From NCBI GenBank assembly GCA_021156345.1, contig JAJNDJ010000051.1:1-15315 (forward strand): a stretch of DNA of 15,315 nucleotides, in the 5' to 3' direction. Made by a program: the position numbers and the translations under genes. This stretch comes from Rubrobacteraceae bacterium (GTDB lineage: Bacteria > Actinomycetota > Rubrobacteria > Rubrobacterales > Rubrobacteraceae). The notes beneath the pieces are model-generated. The model did not search any database, was not told where the DNA came from, and saw nothing but the letters and a program-made list of their open reading frames with translations. Shown here in pieces: positions 1 through 6,208 of the stretch (positions are counted from its first letter, which is position 1; each line of letters starts with the position of its first letter).

Positions 1-259
1 GCCCCTGCTCGCGCAGGAGCCTCATGCTGTCTTCGAGCTGCTCCCCGCAGTCGCAGCGCCGCGAGCCGAAGACGTCTCCGGTCAGGCACTCAGAGTGCAG
101 TCGAACCAGGATCGCCTCGTCCTCGCCAGCAGTCCCAGGCTCGAATCCGGTGGTTAGCGCCACATGTTCCCTGCTGTCCGCCGCCTCGTAGACGAACATC
201 CCGAAGCCGCCGTGGGAAGTTGGTAATCCGGCTCTTGCAACGCGTCGGATCGAAGACAT
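1..259 (-). CDS. ribA: GTP cyclohydrolase II, N-terminal part (cut by window edge)
   Basis: GTP cyclohydrolase II opens GTP to 2,5-diamino-6-ribosylamino-4(3H)-pyrimidinone 5'-phosphate, formate and pyrophosphate, the first step of riboflavin synthesis in the cytoplasm. The reverse-strand translation begins [20 protein letters not shown], which matches the RibA start, and reaches the diagnostic [14 protein letters not shown] followed by RRCDCGEQL. The three cysteines of those motifs are the zinc ligands in this family. Only about 86 residues are inside the window. I chose the ATG at 257-259 because the protein then starts as standalone RibA proteins do and an AGGGG sits just upstream. An in-frame ATG at 317-319 would add 20 residues but has no ribosome site and encodes an unconserved Arg-rich stretch. 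There is no fused DHBP synthase (RibB) domain in front, so this is the single-domain form unless a domain follows beyond the edge. It diverges from folB. Confidence 0.93.
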   Translation of the reverse strand, partial: MSSIRRVARAGLPTSHGGFGMFVYEAADSREHVALTTGFEPGTAGEDEAILVRLHSECLTGDVFGSRRCDCGEQLEDSMRLLREQG

Positions 260-331
260 AGCCCCTGTGTCCGATCTAGGTCGTGGTCGAGTAGACCGAG
301 ATTCTACTACAGCCGCCATTTCAGACTAATC

Positions 332-363
332 TCTGGCATACCGGTCATTACGTTCTGGCATAC
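332..363. repeat. 10-bp direct repeat pair between ribA and folB
   Basis: TCTGGCATAC occurs at 332-341 and again at 354-363. The start-to-start distance is 22 bp, about two helical turns, so a protein could contact both copies on one face of the DNA. The pair lies in the only intergenic space between the divergent ribA and folB genes, about 30-60 bp ahead of folB. The second copy overlaps CATACT, a poor -10-like hexamer. A regulatory role is inference only. Confidence 0.35.
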
Positions 364-394
364 TGATTCGGATGGAAGGGAGCGAAAGGAGTCG

Positions 395-796
395 ATGAGC
401 GAGGATCGCATACTTCTTGCGGACATGGTCTTCCACGGCCGCCACGGAACCCTGCAGGCCGAGCACGAGCTTGGCCAGCCTTTCGTCGTGAGCATCGAAC
501 TGCACCTCGACCTGAGACCCGCTGGGATCTCCGACGACCTGACGAAGACCGTGGACTATGGCGAGGTCCACCGCTTGGCGCGCGAGATCGTCGAGGGACT
601 GCCCGTGCAACTCACCGAGACCCTGGCAGAGAGGATCGCTGCAGCTACGCTCACCGAGCATCCCGCGGTCGAAGCCGTAAGGGTGAAGGTCGCCAAGCCT
701 CACGTCAGGCTCGACGACACGGTACTCGCCGGCTCGGCCGTCGAGATCCTGCGCCGCCGCGAAGCTAGGCACGCCAGTCATAGGGTATCCTCATGA
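395..796 (+). CDS. folB: dihydroneopterin aldolase
   Basis: FolB converts 7,8-dihydroneopterin to 6-hydroxymethyl-7,8-dihydropterin and glycolaldehyde in tetrahydrofolate synthesis, acting as a cytoplasmic oligomer. The 133-residue length is normal, with a few extra C-terminal residues. Conserved blocks are visible: FHGRHGTLQAEHELGQPF at residues 13-30 (containing the catalytic-type Glu23), TVDYGEVH at 52-59 (Tyr55), LTETLAERIA at 73-82 (pterin-binding Glu75) and VKVAKP at 97-102 (Lys101, the general acid/base in characterised enzymes). The ATG at 395 follows AAAGGAG at good spacing. It diverges from ribA, and both encoded pathways draw on GTP. The usual partner folK does not follow; a 166-bp gap and an acyltransferase come next. 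Identification is confident. Confidence 0.95.
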   Translation: MSEDRILLADMVFHGRHGTLQAEHELGQPFVVSIELHLDLRPAGISDDLTKTVDYGEVHRLAREIVEGLPVQLTETLAERIAAATLTEHPAVEAVRVKVAKPHVRLDDTVLAGSAVEILRRREARHASHRVSS

Positions 797-962
797 AGGT
801 ACCCGAACCGCACCTGCGGCCGGTGCGTACTAACAGATGATGAGGAGGCGCATCGATCATCGTTTGAGGCGAGCGAAAGGGTGGCACACGTGGTTACCAC
901 AAGGCTCACGGATACCGCCTTACCCGGCGTTGACAGTATAGATAGGGTCGCGGGGAAGCGCC
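797..962. other. intergenic gap with GC-rich hairpin after folB
   Basis: The 166-bp gap between folB and the acyltransferase contains a perfect 6-bp stem, CGCACC at 809-814 with GGTGCG at 822-827 and a 7-nt loop. It has no T-run on either side, so it is not a standard intrinsic terminator. A TTGACA at 930-935 overlaps TATAGAT at 937-943, but neither has a well-placed partner, so I do not assign a promoter. No convincing gene was seen. Confidence 0.3.
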
Positions 963-1862
963 TTGGATAGCGTCTCCCAACTGCCGACCGCTGTCAAGGA
1001 GCTCCAGCCTTCTTCGGGGAGCGAGGAGCATCTCGAACGTCTCACGCGGCTATGTGTGGACGACCTTATCTCAGCCTTCGGGCTGGGCGAGGTAAGCCAC
1101 GGGCGTGTGGTAATGGAGTCCATCTCGCGCATACCAGCCCGGCGTCTGGCGCGCCAGATACTGACCTACGACAGAATAGTCGGCGAGTCTGGCCTGGGGA
1201 CGGGAGGCGCGTGGGCGCTGAAGAAGTTTTCCCGTAACACAAGCATCGAGGGCCAGGAGAACGTACCGTGCGGGGGACCGCTGCTCCTCGTCTCCAACCA
1301 TCCTGGTCTCGCAGACGCCGTGGCCCTCTTCGCGGCGACGCCGAGGGACGATCTGCGTGTCATCGCCGCCAACCGTCCTCTTCTCGAAGCCCTTCCCAAT
1401 ACTTCACGTTACCTTCTGACAATCTCGGAGACCTCAGCGGGACGTTCAGGGATCGTGCGGGCGGCGGCCAGGCATCTGCGTAGCGGCGGCAGCATACTCA
1501 CGTTCCCAGGGGGCAGGATCGAGCCAGACCCGGCGGTCTTGCCTGGCGCCGTCAGAGCGCTGGATCGCTGGTCCTCTAGCGCCGACCTCTTCGTTCGCCT
1601 CATACCGGGGCTTGTGGTCGTCCCTGTCGTGGTCAGCGGTGTGATCTCACCTTCGGCCCTGCGGAACCCTCTGATCCACCTGCGCCGCCGCAAGAGTGAC
1701 CGCGAGTGGCTCGCCGCCACACTCCAGGTGCTCGTCCCGGCACTGCGCAATGTGGACGCCAGGGTCGAGTTCGGACGTCCCATCCATGCCGAATTTGGAG
1801 CCGTCGGCGACGCGGTGATCGAGGAGACGCGGCGGCTGATAGAGAACAGGCAGACGGCGTGA
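963..1862 (+). CDS. PlsC-like lysophospholipid acyltransferase family protein
   Basis: Members of the PlsC/LPLAT family transfer an acyl chain to glycerol-phosphate backbones or related acceptors at the inner face of the membrane. In this 299-residue protein the catalytic HX4D motif is SNHPGLAD (His113, Asp118), in the expected context LLLVSNHPG. The substrate-binding block appears as FPGGRIEPD (181-189), in place of the usual FPEG. The N-terminal 90 residues are unlike ordinary PlsC. The C-terminal half has hydrophobic stretches (VRLIPGLVVVPVVVSGV) like those after the acyltransferase core. The start is TTG at 963 with GGGGAAG upstream; an in-frame TAG at 939-941 and the absence of other start codons nearby leave little choice. 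The stop overlaps the GTG of the MFS gene by four bases. The exact substrate cannot be told. Confidence 0.82.
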   Translation: MDSVSQLPTAVKELQPSSGSEEHLERLTRLCVDDLISAFGLGEVSHGRVVMESISRIPARRLARQILTYDRIVGESGLGTGGAWALKKFSRNTSIEGQENVPCGGPLLLVSNHPGLADAVALFAATPRDDLRVIAANRPLLEALPNTSRYLLTISETSAGRSGIVRAAARHLRSGGSILTFPGGRIEPDPAVLPGAVRALDRWSSSADLFVRLIPGLVVVPVVVSGVISPSALRNPLIHLRRRKSDREWLAATLQVLVPALRNVDARVEFGRPIHAEFGAVGDAVIEETRRLIENRQTA

Positions 1863-3025
1863 CCTCGGATGAGTGGCGTCGCCGGTCGCCGCTCGTATTC
1901 TTGTTCGTCACGGTGTTCGTGGACATGATCGGGTACGGCATCGTGGTCCCCTTGCTACCCTTCTACGCTGGCCCGTACGCTTCCGGCGCAATACTCGTCG
2001 GCCTGCTGGGCTCCCTCTACGCCGCGATGCAGTTCGCCGGTGGTCCTTTCCTCGGCGGGCTATCAGACCGCCATGGAAGACGCCCTGTCCTCCTGCTTTG
2101 CCTGCTCGGGACCTCATTCGCCTACCTGCTGCTCGGCCTCTCCCGGACGCTCACCATCCTCGTCATCGCCGTCGCCCTGGCAGGCGCCACGAGCGGTACG
2201 CTGGCGACCGCCCAAGCCTACATAGCCGACAGCACGGCGAAGGCGGACAGGGCGCGGGGGCTAGGCCTGATCGGGGCTGCCTTCGGGCTCGGCCTCATGG
2301 CAGGACCAGCCCTCGGCGGCCTCCTCAGCCTCCACTCATTGAGCGCCCCAGCCCTCTTCGCCTCAGCGCCCCACCTGCGCAAGAAGGTACCCCTCTTGCG
2401 TCTCGACCCAATCTCGCAACTGGCCCGCCTACTGAAGATGAGATACGTTCGGGCTTTGCTCGCGGCAGTGCTGCTGCTCAACCTGGCCCTCGCCGGGCTC
2501 GTGAACAACTTCCCGCTGTTCAGCCACGTCCGGTTCGGGTGGGGGACGACGTCGAACGCCTTCTTCTTCGCTTACGTAGGGGTGTGCGCCGTCTTCACGC
2601 AGGGGTTCCTGATCGGACGCCTCCTGCCACGCTTTGGGGAGAGCAGACTCCTCGTTGGCGGACTCGCCCTTGTCTCCCTCAACCTCGTCCTCGTTGCACT
2701 GGTCCCTTCTGGTGTCCTCCTCTACCCGGTCGTCGGCCTCCTGGCGCTAGGGATGGGACTCGCCATCCCTAGCCTCACAGCCATCATCTCCAACCGGACC
2801 CCGGCCGAGGCGCAGGGAAGGCTCATGGGAGGTCTGCAGGCGATCCTCAGCCTCGCCATGATCGTCGGACCCGCGACCGCCGGGCTCGCCTTCGACCATC
2901 TCGGTATCCCGGCACCTTACCTCATCGGCGGGACCTTAGCCCTCCTCGCCCTGATCGTCTCGGGGGTGGATCTGCTGCCGGGACGGAGGGCCGAGACTCT
3001 ACAAAGGGCTAGGACGTCGGGGTAA
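1859..3025 (+). CDS. MFS transporter, TetA/drug-efflux-like, apparently lacking TM6
   Basis: Major facilitator transporters of this type export drugs or small molecules using the proton gradient. I start at GTG 1859, which forms a GTGA overlap with the acyltransferase stop. The open frame extends further upstream, but that part is the shadow of the acyltransferase gene. The protein is about 388 residues. TM1 (about 11-37) carries DMIGYGIVVPLLPFY, as in TetA relatives; motif A is GGLSDRHGRRPVL (66-78); the TM5 motif ends GPALGGLLS (149-157). Only 11 helices can be found. After SAPALFAS (162-169), where TM6 should continue, the sequence goes straight to the charged central loop (PHLRKK) and then TM7. 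The reading frame is intact. The gene may therefore be a non-functional or atypical deletion form. A four-helix membrane protein follows after four bases. Confidence 0.88.
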   Translation: MTSDEWRRRSPLVFLFVTVFVDMIGYGIVVPLLPFYAGPYASGAILVGLLGSLYAAMQFAGGPFLGGLSDRHGRRPVLLLCLLGTSFAYLLLGLSRTLTILVIAVALAGATSGTLATAQAYIADSTAKADRARGLGLIGAAFGLGLMAGPALGGLLSLHSLSAPALFASAPHLRKKVPLLRLDPISQLARLLKMRYVRALLAAVLLLNLALAGLVNNFPLFSHVRFGWGTTSNAFFFAYVGVCAVFTQGFLIGRLLPRFGESRLLVGGLALVSLNLVLVALVPSGVLLYPVVGLLALGMGLAIPSLTAIISNRTPAEAQGRLMGGLQAILSLAMIVGPATAGLAFDHLGIPAPYLIGGTLALLALIVSGVDLLPGRRAETLQRARTSG

Positions 3026-3029
3026 GAGC

Positions 3030-3374
3030 ATGGCATCTACGAGTGTCTCCGCGAATGGCCCGCTCAGGATCGGGGTGATCGTCCTGACGGTCGGGACTGC
3101 CATGATCCACCTCTACCTCGGCCTCCAGGGCTTCCCGCTCTTTATCCTCAACGGGCTGGGGTATCTTACGCTCCTTGCGGCCCTGACTTTGCCGATACCA
3201 AGGATCTCGGACTACAGGAGCCTCACACGGTGGGTCCTCGTGGGCTACACGGCGCTGACGATCTTCCTCTGGATACTGGTCGGGGCGCGGAACTCTATCG
3301 GCTACGCTGACAAGATCATCGAGATCGTCCTGATAGCGCTCCTCGTGCTGGAGGCCAGCAGGTCGCGGCGTTGA
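3030..3374 (+). CDS. small four-helix integral membrane protein, function unknown
   Basis: This 114-residue protein has four clear hydrophobic helices: about 12-32 (IGVIVLTVGTAMIHLYLGLQ), 36-53 (FPLFILNGLGYLTLLAALTL), 67-86 (RWVLVGYTALTIFLWILVGA) and 94-109 (IIEIVLIALLVLEA). A short basic tail (SRSRR) should be cytoplasmic. A His-Leu-Tyr-Leu-Gly lies at the end of helix 1. No catalytic motif is visible and I cannot assign a family with certainty; it resembles uncharacterised small membrane proteins. The ATG at 3030 lies four bases after the MFS stop, and GGGGTAAGAG serves as a likely ribosome site, so it is probably co-translated with the transporter. It converges with the ABC permease gene, 34 bp away, with no obvious terminator between. 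Confidence 0.75.
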   Translation: MASTSVSANGPLRIGVIVLTVGTAMIHLYLGLQGFPLFILNGLGYLTLLAALTLPIPRISDYRSLTRWVLVGYTALTIFLWILVGARNSIGYADKIIEIVLIALLVLEASRSRR

Positions 3375-3408
3375 TGTATTTCGGCGCACCTCCCCTACCT
3401 GGGTCGTC

Positions 3409-4176
3409 TCAGTATCGCAGATTCGGGCCCCGGCTTATGGCCCACCAGGCGCCGCCAAAGCAGATGGCGGCGATGAGGCAGACCATACCCAGAGTAGGAT
3501 AGGGGTTCAGGTCGGAGACGCCGAGCGTCACGTAGCGGGCCGCGTCGACCGTGTAGAAGATCGGGTTGAAGAACGTCACCACCTTGAGCACGCCGGGCAG
3601 CATCCCGACGGAATAGAATACCCCGCCCAGGAACGCGAGCGGCTGGATGATGACGCTCGTGATGAGCGAGATGTGCTCTATCCTAGTTGCCAGGGCGCCG
3701 ACCATCGTGCCCAAAGAGGAGAACGCGAAGGAGGCCAGAAGCCCGATCACCACGAGCATCAGCGGGTGTTTGATCTGCACGCCGACGAAAGGCACACCGA
3801 CGATGAAGACCCCGGCCCCCATCACCAGCCCGCGCAGCATGCCGCCCAAAGAGTAGGCTAGTGTGATCTGCAGGTCGCTCATCGGGCTGATGAGCACCTC
3901 GTCTATGTAGCGCTCCCGCTTGGCGTCGAAGACCGACCAGGATGAGTTCATCTGCGAGTTTGTTATGAGGCTCATCAGGGCTATGCCAGGCAGGATGTAG
4001 TCGAGGTAAGGGATGCCTTCGATCTGCTTTATACGGCCGCCGAGCGCGATGCCGAAGACCACGAGGTAGAGGAGCGAGGTCAGAAGCTGCGGAACTATCG
4101 TCTGCATCCAGACCCGCGTAAAGCGCAGTATCTCGCGCGAGAGGAGTGTCTGGAAGGTCCTATCCGTGAAGATCAT
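3409..4176 (-). CDS. ABC-2 type transporter permease
   Basis: This 255-residue protein is the membrane subunit of an ABC-2 exporter and resembles the YadH family. Six membrane helices can be traced: LLTSLLYLVVFGIALGG, PGIALMSLI, GLVMGAGVFIVGVPFVGV, LVVIGLLASFAFSSLGTMVG, LAFLGGVFYSVGMLP and LGMVCLIAAICFGGAWW. The family signature with MNSSWSVFDAKRERYIDEVL, followed by SPMSDLQI, lies between helices 2 and 3, and PLAFLGGVFYSV with FFNPIFY towards the C terminus is typical of ABC-2 permeases. The start codon lies inside the end of the ATPase gene, a 17-bp overlap, so the two are almost certainly translationally coupled. The substrate is unknown; relatives export lipids, polysaccharides or drugs. 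Confidence 0.93.
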   Translation of the reverse strand: MIFTDRTFQTLLSREILRFTRVWMQTIVPQLLTSLLYLVVFGIALGGRIKQIEGIPYLDYILPGIALMSLITNSQMNSSWSVFDAKRERYIDEVLISPMSDLQITLAYSLGGMLRGLVMGAGVFIVGVPFVGVQIKHPLMLVVIGLLASFAFSSLGTMVGALATRIEHISLITSVIIQPLAFLGGVFYSVGMLPGVLKVVTFFNPIFYTVDAARYVTLGVSDLNPYPTLGMVCLIAAICFGGAWWAISRGPNLRY

Positions 4177-4912
4177 GGCCTATCACCTTCATGTAGACTT
4201 CCTCGACGTTCCTTGCCTCGTAGCGCTCCTTGAGATCTTCGCTGCTGCCCTGGGCGGCGATGGTGCCTCCGTTTATGAGCGCGATCTCCTCGCACAGCGC
4301 CTCGGCCTCCTCCAGATAATGCGTCGTCAACAGGATGGTCATCCCACCACGGTTCAGCTCCCTTATGTAGCCCCACAGCTTGTAGCGTAACTCCACGTCT
4401 ACACCCGCCGTCGGCTCATCCAGGAACAGCACCTTCGGGTCGTGCATGAGCGCCCTGGCGAACAGCACGCGCCGCTTCATCCCCCCCGAGAGCGTGTTCG
4501 TCCTCTGCCCGCGCTTCTCCGCGAGTTCGAAGCGCTCTAGAAGCTCCTCGGCCCTCTCTCTGGCCTTCTTCCTGGAAACGCCGTAGTATCCTGCGTGGAA
4601 AAGCAATGTCTCCTCGACGGTCAGGAACTTGTCCAGATTCACCTCCTGGGGGGAGACCCCGATCATACGCCGTGCTTCCCGAAACTCTCGATAGGCGTCT
4701 TTCCCGAAGACCTCGACCGAGCCTGAATCGGGCCTGGCTAGGCTGACCACGCCGTTTATGAGCGTCGTCTTTCCTGCACCGTTTGGCCCTAACAACCCGA
4801 AGAACCTCCCGGCCTCCACCTCGAGCGAGACTCCATCGAGGGCCAGAAAGCCGTTGGAATAGGTCTTCGTGAGCTTCCCTATCTTTAGCGCAGGAACGCC
4901 GTTGGTGTTCAC
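4160..4912 (-). CDS. ABC transporter ATP-binding protein (ABC-2 exporter partner)
   Basis: This is the nucleotide-binding subunit that powers the adjacent permease and resembles YadG/DrrA-type ATPases. It is 250 residues long with every motif in place: Walker A GPNGAGKTT (42-50), Q-loop Gln89 in VSPQE, signature LSGGM (141-145) followed by KRR, Walker B VLFLDEP (161-167), D-loop AGVD (169-172) and the switch His198 in TTHYLEEAE. The start is GTG at 4910-4912, which overlaps the TGA of the upstream FAD enzyme gene as GTGA. The permease gene begins inside its 3' end. This tight arrangement suggests one transcript for the FAD enzyme, ATPase and permease. The NRGGMTILLTTHYLEEAE stretch supports the drug/lipid exporter class over importers. 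Confidence 0.95.
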   Translation of the reverse strand: MNTNGVPALKIGKLTKTYSNGFLALDGVSLEVEAGRFFGLLGPNGAGKTTLINGVVSLARPDSGSVEVFGKDAYREFREARRMIGVSPQEVNLDKFLTVEETLLFHAGYYGVSRKKARERAEELLERFELAEKRGQRTNTLSGGMKRRVLFARALMHDPKVLFLDEPTAGVDVELRYKLWGYIRELNRGGMTILLTTHYLEEAEALCEEIALINGGTIAAQGSSEDLKERYEARNVEEVYMKVIGHDLHG

Positions 4913-6147
4913 GCGATCACCGCCCTGGCAGCCCTCTCGCCGGAGAGCATCGAACCGTTTATGGAGGAATCCTCGGTGTATTCGCCCGCGAGCACGAGCC
5001 CTGGCGTCTGTGTCCTGTTCTCGGGCAGCCTGCTGTGGATGCCCGGCGGCTGGGCGAACTGTCCATAGGGGATGCGGCGGAGCGCGAGCGGCCTGAAGTC
5101 TGCGCCAGGATACCAGCGGCTGAGGTCCTCGATACCTCTGCGGTAGAGATCCTCATCGGGCATGTCCATTCCCGTGAGCGCCACGGCGTATAGCACATGG
5201 CGATCCGGCGGTGCGTACTTCTCGGAGATGTTGCTCATCTCCACGGCGTTGTTCACGAATGCTCCATCCTCGGCATTCAAAAGGATCTTCTTTCCACTAC
5301 CAAGACCATCGGTCTCATAGTACATGCATACCTCCCCCACAGACCCCTCAGGCACCGCCTCACCGGTGAGTGCTCCAGCCGCCGGCGCATCCGTGGCCAC
5401 GACCACCGCATCGGCCTCCTGCTCTCTTCCCGCGCTCCTGACACCGACCACGCGCCCCTGTTCGTGCAGCAGATCCTCCACAGTGCTGTTCAGTTGGATC
5501 TCACCCTCACGCAAACGGGAGGCGAGCTGGCGCGGAATCTCACCCATCCCCAGGGCAGGGACGACCGTGCGGCCAGCGGCGAGCATCTTGAGAGTAAAGC
5601 GGAGGATGCGGGCACTGGTGGTCAACTCGCGGTTCAGCATTATGCCGCCGTAGAACGGCCTGAAGAAAGAGTCTACGTATCTCCCAGAGAGACCGGCTGT
5701 CTTCAGATACTCTAGTGTGGACGTATCCGCCTCACCATCCTGGGCACCTGCACTGATCCCCACCTCAATCGTTCTCGCCACCATTTCGAGCGTACGGAGC
5801 TTATCCCCGAAGGTGGCCGCATCGGAGAGGAGAGATGGGATGAACGCCTTCGGGTCGCGCAGCGGGTCGGAGAGGACACTCTTCTGCTGTCCCCTGCAGA
5901 CGATCACACCAGGATCGAAGCCCCTGAAGTCGAGCGTCTCGTAGTCCAGATGCCTCCCCGCGACAGGATAAGACGTAAAGTACACCTGGAAACCACGGTC
6001 GAGCAGGAAGCCGTTCTGCTCGTCGGTCCGCACGCGGCCGCCGATACCGTCTGATGCCTCGAAGACGGCGACCTCCGCTCCGCGTTCTCTGAGTACTTTT
6101 GCGCAGGTGAGGCCGGCTAATCCGGCCCCGACGACAATAGTTTTCAT
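4909..6147 (-). CDS. FAD-dependent amine oxidase/phytoene-desaturase-like oxidoreductase
   Basis: This is a flavoprotein of the NAD(P)/FAD-dependent amine oxidase superfamily, which includes protoporphyrinogen oxidase and carotenoid desaturases. The N terminus MKTIVVGAGLAGL carries the Rossmann GxGxxG (Gly7, Gly9, Gly12), Glu30 ends the second strand to bind the FAD ribose, and GGRVRT (36-41) is the usual second motif. The C-terminal FAD-contact block reads VLAGEYTEDSSINGSMLSG. Length (412 residues) is normal. I start at ATG 6147, where the family N terminus begins; an in-frame GTG at 6168 would add seven residues and has no better ribosome site. It follows topB in the same direction after a gap of about 60 bp and overlaps the ATPase gene by four bases. 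The substrate cannot be deduced. It is not the LodB/GoxB flavoprotein that matures CTQ oxidases. Confidence 0.85.
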   Translation of the reverse strand: MKTIVVGAGLAGLTCAKVLRERGAEVAVFEASDGIGGRVRTDEQNGFLLDRGFQVYFTSYPVAGRHLDYETLDFRGFDPGVIVCRGQQKSVLSDPLRDPKAFIPSLLSDAATFGDKLRTLEMVARTIEVGISAGAQDGEADTSTLEYLKTAGLSGRYVDSFFRPFYGGIMLNRELTTSARILRFTLKMLAAGRTVVPALGMGEIPRQLASRLREGEIQLNSTVEDLLHEQGRVVGVRSAGREQEADAVVVATDAPAAGALTGEAVPEGSVGEVCMYYETDGLGSGKKILLNAEDGAFVNNAVEMSNISEKYAPPDRHVLYAVALTGMDMPDEDLYRRGIEDLSRWYPGADFRPLALRRIPYGQFAQPPGIHSRLPENRTQTPGLVLAGEYTEDSSINGSMLSGERAARAVIA

Positions 6148-6208
6148 ACCCGCGAGAGTGTAGCGCACAACTCAGCAGATACAGTTACCGGTCTGACGCG
6201 CGGAGATT

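Noticed and set aside
875..892. AAAGGGTGGCACACG ahead of the acyltransferase resembles a T-box core
   Set aside because: The match is partial, no specifier stem is visible in the short leader, and the downstream gene is not an aminoacyl-tRNA synthetase or amino-acid gene.
837..941. 34-codon frame (MMRRRIDHRLRRAKGW onward) between folB and the acyltransferase
   Set aside because: There is no ribosome site, and the Arg-rich make-up is what random high-GC sequence gives.
1873..2772. 299-codon rightward frame inside the MFS gene
   Set aside because: It is Arg/Pro-rich and overlaps a well-conserved transporter in another frame.
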